This document shows positions 1 to 11,810 of a DNA stretch of 64,000 nt, piece after piece. The DNA lies in NCBI GenBank assembly GCA_022385755.1, contig MU278354.1, positions 946,805-1,010,804 of the forward strand, written 5' to 3'. The stretch is from Trametopsis cervina (taxonomy: Eukaryota; Basidiomycota; Agaricomycetes; Polyporales; Irpicaceae). A program made the translations under genes and the position numbers. Below the pieces are notes generated by a model. That model did no database searches. It worked only from the letters and a program-made list of their open reading frames with translations, and was not told where the DNA came from. Position 1 is the stretch's first letter; each line of letters begins with the position of its first letter.

Positions 1-34
1 TCCACGGATAGCGCTGGTTAACCATGAAACACAG

Positions 35-1027
35 TCGACTGATCCTGCGCACAACCTGTCCGACGCATTTGGGCAAAAGTTCTCCAAAGATGCCACGAAG
101 GTCAACGGGTTCGACAACCTTTACGCAATGGAAATCGACCCGACCAGTGCTATTCAGGAAATGGTAGAAAACTGTGAGGATCTTCGCGCTTGCCAAACTC
201 TGTCCATTTCTCATGGATGCTGCGACACGCAGCCGATACGAACGGCATGATGGGAAGCATGATGCAAGACCTCGCGTTTGCAATTCCCGGTGTGGACGAG
301 GCTATGAGCTTCGCAGAAATCATGAAGTAAGTTTTTAGCCAGCTACTCAGGGAAATGTGTCGTTGAAACGCGTTGTTCAGGCATGTCAAGTCAATGGAGT
401 ACTCCGTAATCGTGTTTGATACTGCGCCGACTGGACACACCCTCCGTTTCCTTTCCTTCCCGACCGTGCTTGAGAAAGCTCTCGGCAAACTGAGTACTCT
501 AAGCGGACGTATTGGCCCCATGCTGAACCAGATGACCTCCCTCATGGGTGGCCAGGCTGATCAAACTGAGGACATGTTCGCTAAGCTCGAGTCCATGCGG
601 GCGGTTATCACTGAAGTCAACACTCAGTTCAAAGACCCGGAGAAGACGACGTTCGTTTGTGTCTGCATTTCCGAGTTCCTGTCGCTCTACGAGACAGAAC
701 GTCTCGTCCAGGAATTGACCACGTACGAGATTGATACGCACAATATCGTCGTCAACCAGCTACTCTTCCCAAAGAAAGGTATGCACCCGACGATAACACG
801 AGTTGATGAACCGCACATTCTGATCATTTAATCTGATAGACTCAAATTGCGAGCACTGCCGAGTCCGAAACGCCATGCAGCAGAAGTATCTCAACGAGGC
901 GCACGAACTTTACGACGAATTCTTCCACATAATCCAGCTTCCTCTTCTCACGGAGGAGGTTCGCGGGCCTCAGAAACTGAAGGAGTTTAGCAAAATGCTT
1001 GTTCAGCCGTTCATTCCAGAACCGTAG
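35..1027 (+). CDS. GET3: GET3, ATPase for tail-anchored protein insertion (3' part)
   Basis: Get3 (ArsA/TRC40 family) is a cytosolic dimeric ATPase that carries tail-anchored membrane proteins to the ER receptor Get1/Get2. The gene starts before the window; the P-loop exon is not visible. Visible exons: 35-173, 233-326, 381-778 and 840-1027, with all phases agreeing. In order they encode [14 protein letters not shown] (switch I), MEIDP, a methionine-rich client-binding segment ([22 protein letters not shown]), [16 protein letters not shown] (switch II), the A-loop NQLLFPKK, and a CxxC pair (CEHC) that binds the dimer-bridging zinc. The protein ends QPFIPEP. Everything expected downstream of the P-loop is present, with no frame break. 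Identification is from family motifs and is strong; only the 5' end is missing. Confidence 0.95.
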
Positions 1028-1779
1028 ATCTTCGTTTTGTGGACATTTCGCACGTCAAGTTACTGCTGTTCGGGGTACACGCTTTTTTAATGAAACTGTC
1101 GTTGGAACGGAGCCTATTGAGATTCTGCAAGATCCCGACGCCCTCCTCAGCCCTGAACATGCCGCCACAGCGTGATTTGTTAGATGCTGCCTTTCTCATG
1201 AAAGCCTTGTGGGCTCGTGGATCAAGTAACGGACGCCACCATCTCACTTGCGTCTGCGCCACCCCTTCTCCCGTCAGATATGACGATACTAGTCGGATAT
1301 AAAGCCGCGATGTATGCTTACTCGCCCCGATACTTGTAGGAAGTTGACACTTCCTATGCCTTTAAATGAAAGCCTCGCGGCAGCAGCTGGGATGACTTCA
1401 CAGCCCTCACCTCGTAAAGCGAATCTTCCGCGATTCATACCGTGGAAATGTCCGATAAATGCAAGATGTCCCACATAAATAGCGCGCTATGAGAGGCTGA
1501 AACGAAACCTCCCTTGAAGCCTGCTGTTCCTTCAACCTGAGCAGTGGGCGTTCCGAAACCGGGTTAGACAATCCACTTTGATGCGCCTCCACGTGGCCGA
1601 GGACGCTTGCTACAGTCTCACACACCAACCTTTGTCCTCAGCCTGCTCTCACAACTTTCGAGCTGTGTTGTAGAGGTATCATCTGTCTTTTGCGCGTAGC
1701 TGCGATCCCCTCTACGCTCATCAGCTTCAGAGCTCAACAAATTCCATTCTAACACTGGTCGTTTCTCCATGCATCGGTC
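1028..1779. other. GET3-ERF4 intergenic region
   Basis: About 750 bases between two genes on the same strand. It should hold the GET3 3' UTR and the ERF4 promoter. The short open frames here have no recognisable motif and no consistent splice structure, and I see no RNA gene. Confidence 0.5.
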
Positions 1780-3357
1780 ATGACAGCCACTCCCTCCGCC
1801 TCCCTACATGTCCAGACACCAAAACTCGGCGATATCAAACCGTCCGCAATACTTCCCCCTTCTCCTCTTACACCTGGAAGTCAAATTTCCACGATGTCCT
1901 TCTCACTGAGGCCAGAGGACAGCAACCATCAGCAGAGTGAGGCGTCTGGCTCAGCTGCGTTCGTTGAAGACGAAGAAGAAGACGATCATATTATCGACAT
2001 CTCTTCTCCAGTCACGTCTCACAAAGATATGAACCACGACGAGGATGCACCTCATCTGGAAAAACACGTGGACGGCGATTATGTAGAGGAGGCCCACAAA
2101 GGCGGACCCAGCTTCCCTGCACTACTCGGTGCCGATCCTATAGCTCGTCACAATCTACCACCGAGCCCTCCTCTTACTGTCATAGATACGCGCGAGGGTG
2201 TGGAGGGGGAAGCTAGTACGTCCGCAGCTGCGGCAACTAGCTTGGAGCAGCTGCAAAACGTGGCCACCAGCAGCCCGCCGACCATGCAGGAGGAGGACAT
2301 CACTAACTGGCGAGCATCTATGGGTGCAGGCGAGGAAACGAGGCGTGAGGTTCTCGAGGAGGAAGATGAGGGAGAGTTGGAGGGAGACTATGACCCATAC
2401 GACTTGGGTTATTCACCAATAACTCCTGTCAGCCCGTCTGGTCCTGGAGGTGGTGAAGGGTCGAGAACGGCTGCAGCACGGCAGACAACAGAACATCCAC
2501 TCCGATTTGACATAAGTCCACCGTCCCCTCCACCCTGGGAGGTCATATCTCCGCCTGGTAATAGGAACGGAGCGGCTGAGCAGTCTACTAAAGTATTTAA
2601 CATCCCGAGGTCAACGTACGTTGCCGCGTTTTGCCACACACAGGCCACTCCCGAACTCACAGCATCTTTCTCCTAGATCCCGCCGGCCTCGCATCCCTCA
2701 CTCAGCCTATTATTTTGGACCTCCCCCACTGGACGCTGCATACCATACTCCCCCAATCGGCCAGATTGGAGTACATCATCCGAGAGAGCTCATTCGCGTG
2801 GAACGTGACTATTCAGGCGGCGAGCTTGTTCAGTTTGCGTCAACATACCCTCTCGAACTAGAGGGTCGAGTGCGTCACGAGACCCTTGTCTTTCTTCTGC
2901 AGTTGCTGACAGCGTGCCCCTCAGATAACACCGACCCAATTCCTCGAGACAATAAACGCGATCAACGAATGTCTGATATCCGCCCATAGCCTTCGGTGGT
3001 CCGCCTTTGACAACGCACTGTCATTCTTCACACTACAACTTTCTAAGCTATTGTTGCCGTCGCATTACGATAAAGTGAGTTATTCACCGCTGTCATGGCA
3101 TGCTTGTGATCTTACGTTCGTGCGAAGGAAATGCGGCGGCTACAGAAACTTATAGAAGAAATCAACACTACACTGTATAATCCAGTGGGCCTCAACATTC
3201 TTTGGCCTCGCAAGGTTGCCTTCATATTTGTATGTCCCCTCCTCTTTGTCCAGTATACAGTCACTCAAACCTCCTCTTTAACAGCTGGAGATCGAATATT
3301 ACGTACGTTTTGCACTACTGGAAAGCGTATGTGGCATACTGACGTTGCTCTTAGTGA
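1780..3357 (+). CDS. ERF4: ERF4 / Golgin A7 family Ras-palmitoylation cofactor
   Basis: Erf4 partners the DHHC acyltransferase Erf2 to palmitoylate Ras at the ER/Golgi. Exons: 1780-2615, 2677-2869, 2925-3074, 3128-3229 and 3285-3302, then the stop; about 433 residues. The first ~280 residues are acidic, rich in Pro and Ser, and probably disordered. The Erf4 domain follows: LIRVERDYSGGELVQF, YPLELEGR, then TQFLETINAINECL, LRWSAFDNALSFF, EEMRRLQKLIEEINTTLY, NPVGLNILWPRKVAF and LEIEYY. That order matches the family well. The last step is ambiguous. If the intron 3303-3354 is removed, the stop falls right after LEIEYY (3355-3357). If it is retained, the frame runs 29 residues further, to 3392. 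The spliced form ends where family members usually end and is preferred. Confidence 0.88.
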
Positions 3358-3392
3358 TCTGTGACAATACTGCTACTATACTCCCTTCTTGA

Positions 3393-6300
3393 TACCATTC
3401 ACCATCCTCGCGATTACCCTGGCATTTCCCTTTAGTGACTGCTCCCCTTCCTCCCCTGGTCCTCTGGTCCTCCATCCCTCGTCGATTATTTACAGTTGTT
3501 ATTCCAGCCGACCGCCTCAGCAAACAGCTATAGGCCAGCCACACTCCTTAACTCAAACTAATTCCTTATTCTATCGGGTCTCTGCAGGCCGTGCCAGCAC
3601 CTTGAAAGCCATTTTATCATTTTTATTCGCATCAGTCGTCTGTGGTACAGACCTTTCCCTCATCGCCCACACTTTCTATTCTAGTTATTGATCTTCTTAT
3701 CAGTGGAGTTTTGTTCACTCTCCCATTATCGTAAATATGTATTATGCGAACAATTTTTGGAGACTGGGCTATTTTGATCTGCCCTGTGGTCTCAAAAGTC
3801 ACTTTGTCTGTGGAATGGGTGGAATGGGCAATGCTATCAACTAAACATCAGCGGAGCAAAGGATGCACCACCATGTTTCTCGTAAACGATGTATGCCACA
3901 GCGGTAGACGGAGATCCTGTATCTCTTTTCGATCTCGTCGGTGACGGTAGGGTCGATATCATCTATGTCTCAATTATCTCGTCATCGCCATTGTGGCGTA
4001 TCCTTCAAGGTCCGCGAGTCAGAAAGCCGATGATCACCGCAAGTTGGACACGACCCTGATGTTCAGACGCTGCACGGAAAAGGTACGGATTCGCCAAGGC
4101 ATGTCACACAAGATCGTGACTTTTAAATCGCAAAAACCTCGCTTGTCCATAAATACTGCAGTGCTTGCAGGGTTACATTTTACTAGTGTGGCCAACAGAC
4201 AGATAATGTCATGATATGTATAGCGGTTACCTTTCTCCTGTGGATGATTCCAGACTGCCCGACTCACTGCTCTAGACGTCAGTAATAAGTACCGTTCACA
4301 ATCCACACCGCTTTAGAGTGGTCAGTTTCCATGCGATGCACCCACCTTACACCTACCGTACCATGGTCCAGGCGCAAAGGTCGTGTCTATTCTTGCTGGT
4401 GTTGCATGACAATATCGGAAGAAACATCAAGCTGCTGGAGCGGAAATTGTTGTATGTCGCTGCCCAATGCATGTCGGCTTTTAAGGCCGCCGGCAGCTGC
4501 CATTGGTGCTGTAGGCCGCGCACATGCGTATGCGCGTCGTATCCGTCTTCGGCACAGGATCCACAACCAATGAGCATTGCGCAGGCCCGTTCATGTGACG
4601 TTGAGCACGTCGTCGAGTCATCGAGGCGGCTCAACGGGTGCGGTATAGGCTTTGGAAGTGCGTTAACCAGGCTGGTCGTGGCGCTGCTGTCGCGCCTCTC
4701 ATAATTCGGAATGGTCGGCTCCTATCTGCTAATTCAGTTGTGGCTGCGAGGCGGCGCCTCTGTCCGACGCCGCCCGGATTGCGCGCTGTAGGATGCGCCG
4801 CACTTTGTAGGCAGAGGCCGGATAGGGAATGGAGTACTCAAGATACCGACGATATTGCGATGGGAAGGATGTCGTGCGATTGTGTGGGATGGTGGGCGTT
4901 AAGTCGGTCACAGGCGGCGATGGTTTGCTGGATAGGAGGAAGCTTAAAAGGTGCTATTTGAGGATCAGTCTCAGGCGAAGTTGCAGTCCTGTATTCAACC
5001 GACGGATGAACCACGAAAGGCGGTTAATGAAGTGTCAGTTAAGCAGCTAGCAGATTATTCTTACAATCAACAACAGACGCCGAACGTGGGGGCGTGCACG
5101 GGCCGGGGCATCGTAGTTGACACTGTGACTGGAGTGCCTTCATGCCGGCTGCTGTGCTGTTGAGGAGATCTTCCTGAATGGGCGACTGATATGGACCTGC
5201 TTATGCAGACCGAACAAAAGAAGCATCCCAGTTACACAAGCATGCCTAAGCATCACATCTTTGACGTCGGCGGGTGGGAGGGAATTGTCGTACAGGGACT
5301 GCATGCTGTACCTGAAGTTGGAAGTTGTGGGCGCGCTCTTAGTTCGCCGTTAAATGGTTCGACCTCGAGGACGATACTCACCAGCACAGCGATCAGGCCA
5401 TAGAGATCAATAGGGACGCGCGATATTTAACCTGTGGCAGCAATCGCGAGCGGCGCACGGTACCAAGGCTTTCGGATGTGGAAGAGCTGCTCTCGCCGGT
5501 CGGATGCTCTTCGAATCAGCCCTGTCTGCAGACCACGGCTAGTAGATTGCCGCATAGAGTACGCGGATGGCAGGCCGTTCTTTGGTGTTCCTGAGAAAAT
5601 GTTGGTATTGTTAGTGGCGAATCGAGGCATGAGGAAGTTGGAAAATTCATTCCAGTGACCTTCGAGCCTGCCTAGCCACCGCACTCCATTCCGAGGAGGA
5701 AGTGATGGCTCTGGAACGCCTAACAAAGCCGATGGATTATCCTTCTCGTGCTGCTTCGATCAAGCTGCACAAGGACCCAATGCTCCTCGGGTTGAACCGT
5801 TCAGGGCAAAGACCGACCAAGAGTCCGTGAAGCCGTTCTCGTGACTGTTTAACCCCACAAAAATGTCTGTCACAACGCTGTTGTCACATCCTATCAATCT
5901 AGAATGCACGTCTTGCTCACGGGCATATCTGAACGGCGCCGGTACACGCAATGTTGCACCACTGCCGCGTCCGCGTTGACTTTTGTGCGGGATCCCGTAA
6001 CGAACGAATTCCACAATAAACCCTTCGCGTTTCCGGCGGAGGTATCATGTAAAGCCAGAAATCCTCAACTCTCGTGGCCTATATAGGAACCAATGCGTGG
6101 AGTGTTGAAACCCGCGCTTGCACCTAGAGCAACTAGGCCGTTGTTTAGTGCTGTATCAATGAACTGCAGATATACGTTGATACATGTATCACCCGATGAT
6201 CTTGTCCCCCGAACCGGACATTTGCTAGTCTGTTTGGCGGGCATGCGAATCAGAAAGAGGCTCAGCTTTCTTACAAACGCATCGTCAACGGGCAGCGCGA

Positions 6301-7037
6301 GCCGAGACTCGCGTGTACGTGGATGTTGAAACGCCTCTCACCGCTGACCAGGACCGCTCTATATAGAGAGCATGTATTTTGATGGGTGAGGCGGCCTCCT
6401 GCTCGACCATACTCGCGCTAAGAGGTCCGCTCTTAAAGCGGTTGCCCCCTGTAACCAGCTCAAGGCTATGGGGTGGGGTTCATAGGATATGTTGTGGCAG
6501 TGAAGAAGTAACGGGTCAGAGGGTCCGAAGAATAAATGCGACGTACAGGACCTCAGTACAATGTCGTTAATGCTATCCGCCAGTGCGACGGTCGCTTTCG
6601 TTTTGGTAAAGTCGGGGTTCGCTACGAGCACCGACTCGGCGTTCGCGTGACAGTAACGCTTGTTACTTACCGATTCGAGTCGACTGGTCATCCATATTTG
6701 GCAACAACGTGACCTTTCAAGGCATACGTGACTTATATCTGTCAGACTTTAGTCAGCACGGTCAAGGCCATTTGAGTTTCCTTTGCGCATCTTCCGCTTT
6801 CCCCCCTCACCACCGTTCAATACCTACTCGACGTCGTCAGCCGCAACGAGTGCGGGCCCTTCTCTCCCGCCCTGGTTGTCAGCCCCTAGCTGGAATCTGT
6901 AATTCTTGAGAAATTGCCTGGTGCCCTCATCTCATTAAGCCTCCAAGTTCGGTCTCAGCGACTCTACTTGCCCATTGGCATCGCTCAATACTCAACAACA
7001 CACTTAAGCACCCGTCTACATACCCAAGCTCGCTGCG
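3393..7037. other. Gene-poor region of about 3.6 kb
   Basis: No gene could be supported. Open frames are short, lie in all six frames and show no domain motif or usable chain of exons. The last few hundred bases (about 6,700-7,037) are pyrimidine-rich, as is usual for fungal promoters and 5' UTRs, and probably serve the AP-1 gene. The middle may be decayed sequence, but I recognise no transposon or gene relic in it. Confidence 0.45.
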
Positions 7038-9128
7038 ATGGAGGCTTTCGTCAACGTGGACAATTTCTGGGATCTCCCCTCGCACGCTTCGACCTTCTCA
7101 ACTCTACCTGAAGATGACTTCCTGGCTCTCCTCCAGAAGCAGTTTCCCACAACCAATAACATCTTCGACCTTGCACCCCCGGATGGTGTCGATCCGCTGA
7201 ACATAAACCCTCTTGGAATCCCCAACCCGACACCGCCTTCTACAGACAGCAGCCCCAGCCCACCAAGTATCGCCCAAGAGCCGGCGCCATCGAGGCCGCA
7301 GTCAGGGGTTTTCAGCGGCGATGGGCAGGGCACATCGGATTCGGGTTTAGATGATCCCATCTTGAAGCGCAAAGCGAGTTCGGAAAGCATGGATGATGAG
7401 CCAATCCATAAGAATGCCCATACTTGTGCGTATCTCTCCCTACCACTCCCTCTGCTGGCTACGGGCCGGCATGAGCTCCCGGGGACTGACGTCTCCATTC
7501 CTATTCTCAGCCTCCGATCCGGCGAACAAAAGACCAGCATCTGGGCCGCATCGTCGTAAATCAACAGGCAACCCTCATCAGGTACATTTCAACTTCAATC
7601 TGCCAATATCTATGTTTTGACAAGCGCCCGGTATGCGTGTCATGTTACTTTTTATCTAGGACGAGACCCGCCTGTTGAAGCGCAAAGAGCAAAATCGTGC
7701 AGCTCAGCGAGCATTCCGTGAGCGGAAAGAGAAGCATGTCAAGGACGTATGTGCTCTTGATCTTCCTCGGTTACCAACACCCCAACTCATTTCGCCTTAA
7801 TAGTTAGAGGACAAGGTTGCCGCTTTGGAAGCGAAAAACCAGGTTGCAACATCCGAAAATGAGAACCTTAGAGATTTGCTCCAACGGTTACAGTCGGAGA
7901 ATATGGCCTTGAAGCAAGCTGCCTTCACATTCAGCGTACCGAAACCAAACGCCGCCGCTCACTCACCTATGTACCCATCACCTCAACAGCACCTATTCTC
8001 GACGCCGGGAGCCAGTACCAGCTCGTCAGCGTCGCCGCCATCGCAAGCCCTCCGACAGCAATCGTACGATGTCAACTTCGCGTCGCTAATACCGTTTGAT
8101 CCTGCATCCCTCAGCGTACTTGACGAGCCTACAGCCACAGACAGTGCGATGAACATGGACTATGGCTTCGGTCAACCCAACGGCATGAGCCCGTACAAGA
8201 CGATTGCCAGCAACCCGCTGTACATGTCATTCGCGGAACCACAGCCGTACGAAATGTCACCTCCTATGCACGCAATGTTGCAGGCACCATCGCCAGCGGA
8301 TTCAAATTCAAGTGGTATGCCATCATTTTCCGCGTGGGGCTCACCATCCGTCTCTTCGCCACCGGCAAGATCGGCTCTAGAGAGCTTACTTGGTGGTTAC
8401 CACGGGCCACAGCCCACCGTTGATTTCTCGGCGCTTCTAGAGACAGCCCCGAGCGCAGTCAGTCCGGTGGCTCATGCGGGTGCCCGCTCTTCGGCCGCCT
8501 CGTCAGCTGTCAATTCGCCGCCCGCTGGGTCCTCAGCTACATCGCCGTCCTCACAATCAAGTATGCACCCGATATTACCCGGTGGCACCGATCAATGCCC
8601 CAGGACGAAAGAAGAGGTGTCACAGATGATTCAGCAGCAGGGCGCATCGGCGTTTGTAGATAGTCCATCGCCGCCAGCCGTCTCGCACGGCGGGATGTAC
8701 CAGACAACGGACCCTGCTGGTGAAGCGTGTATTAAGCTCACTACGGACACTCTCATGGCCAACGCGGAGGATGCGGTCGCATTGGACGAGACAGTTGTCG
8801 GGCCTAACGGCGGTTTCGTCAAGAAGATGTCTGACGGCACGGGTACAATTGTCATGTGCAAGGGCTCGAGCTTCCCGAAGACCGAGAAGAGTGAGAGGAA
8901 TATCGAAGTTCTCGCTGCGTGGAGAACTATAACGTCGAACCCCCAGTTCAAGGTAAATTAATTCCACATCCGTACATGTGGAGCCTTGTGCTGACTGTTC
9001 TGTAGAATGTGGACATCAACGAGCTATGTTCAGAGTTCACAAAAAAGGCACGGTGTGATGGCACGAAGGTCGTACTTGAGCCTGAGGGCGTACACGACAT
9101 CATGGAAAACCTGGGTAAACGGCAATGA
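7038..9128 (+). CDS. YAP1: AP-1-like bZIP transcription factor (Yap1/Pap1 type)
   Basis: Yap1/Pap1 proteins are redox-controlled nuclear regulators of oxidative-stress and detoxification genes. Exons: 7038-7425, 7511-7581, 7660-7746, 7804-8952 and 9006-9128, in phase; 605 residues. The bZIP lies near residues 154-205. Its basic region QNRAAQRAFRERK has the fungal AP-1 form (Q/N at DNA-contact positions, AQ..F), followed by a leucine-heptad coiled coil. A long Ser/Pro-rich activation region comes next. The C-terminal PAP1 segment NVDINELCSEFTKKARCDG has Cys at about 573 and 582, as expected for the cysteine-rich domain that masks the nuclear export signal under oxidation. Other cysteines lie at DQCPRTKEEV and VMCKGSS. 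The ATG at 7038 opens the only long frame and follows a pyrimidine-rich leader. The family call is firm; orthology to one yeast gene is inferred. Confidence 0.92.
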
Positions 9129-10986
9129 TCATAGAGTGCAAGACGGCGCGTATTCGGCTGGGTTCGTCCTATCTGCAAGCCTTCCACCAGCTACCAACGC
9201 ATGCGCGCCGAGTTTTCGTCCGTAGTGGAAAGGAGTGTTGCGGACGAAGGAGGATGGATGTTCCGTGTCATGTACGCGAGCAGGTTCCTCTGCAATCCTC
9301 GTAGATGATGCTGGCGCCGACCTCGCCTGGGAGTCGTGGATGTTGTGGACGTTTTCAAACGCCGTACGCTACCGTGTGTCTGGCGTTGTGTTGGACTGCT
9401 GGCTCCTCGCGCTTCTCTTGCCAACCATAGCTGTTTCCTTGTCTGGGTTTTCGTGCCTCCCTTCCTGGGGTCGCATTGATGTGTTTATTCTGACCACCTC
9501 TCTCTGTTCTCTGTCATCCCTGTCTCATCCATCGTAATACCACCCGTCGCTATTCACGCTTCGCCTCCTGCTTGTTGATCGTCGTTCTTTTTCCACTTCC
9601 TTATTTAACTTGTATTTTTGTTCGTTTCCTCAGTCTGCATGTATCCGAACGACTACACATACCGCAATATCATCGCACATAAACATTTCATACCCTGTAT
9701 ACCGCGGGCAGCGTGACACCTGTGCATGATCTGGATTGTTCCGTCCCCAGTACGAGAACCAGTGGTGTTGTGGGGTAAACAGGCGGCAGCGGTCCTCTTC
9801 GTCTCGTCGAAGTAAGAAGCAGCCACTAGATGCAATTCACTATACTATCGTAGCCACCGCTCCGAGACCTCTCGGCTATACGAGCCAGGCCATCAACACG
9901 CAGGTCACCACCGGTCTCGTCGCGCGCGAGAGGCCGCAGCACTGGCCAGGCCGGTCAAGAATACGACCAGGTCATCCCGACCAGTGTCATGGATACCCCA
10001 ATGACACGTTGTTTCAACGTAGTGAGGGGAGGGTTCTGTCTTGGCAAGAAGACTACTGCTTACACAGATATGGTCATCTTACAGTCTCTGCTCAGAGGGA
10101 ACGGGCCGCAAATATGTTAGCCGAGATCGCGAGGCCATGGTCATTGAACTCGAACGAACGGTATCGGTACACCGTTGTGTGTTCGCCCGTAAATTCAAAT
10201 CGTACTCGAGATAGCTCACGGAACATTGAAAGTCTCCGACCGCCGATAGGAGATTATACATAGTATTCCTCCGCAGACTCGCTGGAATAGTAGCCTTGCT
10301 TACAGTACCTGGTCCAGCAGCGGGTAGGCAGACCTAAATTTGGAGTTCTGACTGGACAAATGGACCATTGCGATCCAGGGTGCTCACTCAACTGTTTTTT
10401 GTTAATCATATCATTGTAAGCGGGAAAGTGGATTGACTACCATGCGGTCCCTCGTGTTGTCAGCTACGGAGACTACGACTCTCTTTTGTTTCTTGTTCAC
10501 AAATGTCACGGAGCGTCGATACTTTACTGTGCCGAGCTCGGACTCATAACTTACGAGCTCCGCGCAACAACGCAAAGCAGTGAATGATAAGGGTAGGATA
10601 GCCCTGGTCTCACAGCATTCATCCAGCTATAAGTGGCAATCAGACCTGTGCATGCCAATTATGTCATTCTGGCAACTGTTTCCCTCCCTAGTCGCGATTA
10701 CAACTTACAAGTATACATTACGAGAGTCGCCTCATAGAATAGCATGTGGGTATCTTCCATGTACTGGAAACCGCACTGCCCCTTGCCTTGTAAACATCAC
10801 AATCCCAAGATACGAAGCTCCGAGGGCCGACAATTGGTATAGTAGGCTGCAGGCGCCCGCTGTGCCACTCAATTGTGGCCACAGTCAAAGCTTGGCCATG
10901 CTTCCGCGGTCGTTGCGCCTCAACAATGGTGTCATCCTGGGAAATGCAGATCACAAGGATGGCCCTTAGATCTTTATATAAGAAGC
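9129..10986. other. Intergenic region of about 1.9 kb
   Basis: The first ~500 bases are T-rich and fit the 3' UTR of the AP-1 gene. A frame of about 175 codons at 9736-10263 has no motif and no good splice partners, so I do not call it. Nothing else was recognised. Confidence 0.4.
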
Positions 10987-11654
10987 ATGGCAGAGACGGT
11001 CGCTGCACCACATACCGTATCAACCCCGCCTAAGAGAAAGTCGACATGCCCTCCAGAGTACGTGTGAGCTTGTACGCCTCGATTGACTGTAGCTCATAGC
11101 CCGCTTATCACAGAGGAGTAAGACACATGGTGCACAATCATCGGGAAGCGAGACCAGCCCGACTCGCTCAGGGTCTGAGTCTGACGCATCGAGTACATCG
11201 AAACGCGACCGAGGCGTACTGAATGTCGAAGAGGCAACGCACGATCTTGAAGTTGCCATAGACGATCTTGATGAATCCTTGTCATACCCCTTCCAGGTTT
11301 GTGGTGCCAGGTCAACGCCTCATTCTGAATGCTCATACGTTTGCGTCAGGACGGCCAGTCCGTATGGGTGAGGGTAGACACAGAATGGGAGCCAGGAGTG
11401 ATATCTGGGAAGAGGACGCAAAAAACGAATACTCGCAGCGTAAGTATATTATACAGTCCTCTCAACATCACGGCAGAGTGCTTACCGAGACCACGTAGTC
11501 CGAAGGCTTGGCATTTCCTGTTGCATACGGTCAACGTAAACGAAAGTACTTCGCTCCGCTCAACGGGGACATCAAGCCAGATACACCCACTGTTCGCGCG
11601 CTCTTACAGGAAGGAGGATGGCTCGATGTGGATGTACACACTGGCAGCATCTGA
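10987..11654 (+). CDS. Small conserved-looking basidiomycete protein of unknown function
   Basis: I do not recognise a named family. A four-exon model fits: 10987-11061, 11114-11296, 11350-11439 and 11499-11654, giving 167 residues. The N-terminus is short, basic and Pro/Ser-rich, with a Ser-rich acidic linker (GSESDASSTSKRD). The C-terminal half looks like a compact domain: SVWVRVDTEWEPGVISG, then FPVAYGQRKRKYFAPLNGDIKPDTP and VRALLQEGGWL. The pattern W-V-(R/K)...W.PG.V.G followed by R(K)YFAPLNGDIKPDTP resembles small uncharacterised proteins I associate with Agaricomycetes; that is from memory and untested. An alternative first splice (donor at 11064, acceptor after 11115) changes only the residues at the junction. 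There is no signal peptide or membrane segment. The strongest evidence is four exons staying in phase with good splice sites. Confidence 0.6.
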
Positions 11655-11810
11655 TATCCATGTAGGAAATCAGAGCAATATACCCCATGACCAATAATAC
11701 CAGCAATGTTTCGCTATATATAGTACACTCAATGAGAATAATCAACCATTTCCGCAGACAACAAATTATTGAATAGCTTAGTTACAGGTTTGTTGCATTA
11801 CGGCTAGCTC

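Noticed and set aside
9736..10263. 175-codon open frame on the + strand.
   Set aside because: No domain motif, no signal peptide and no convincing splice partners; composition alone could explain it.
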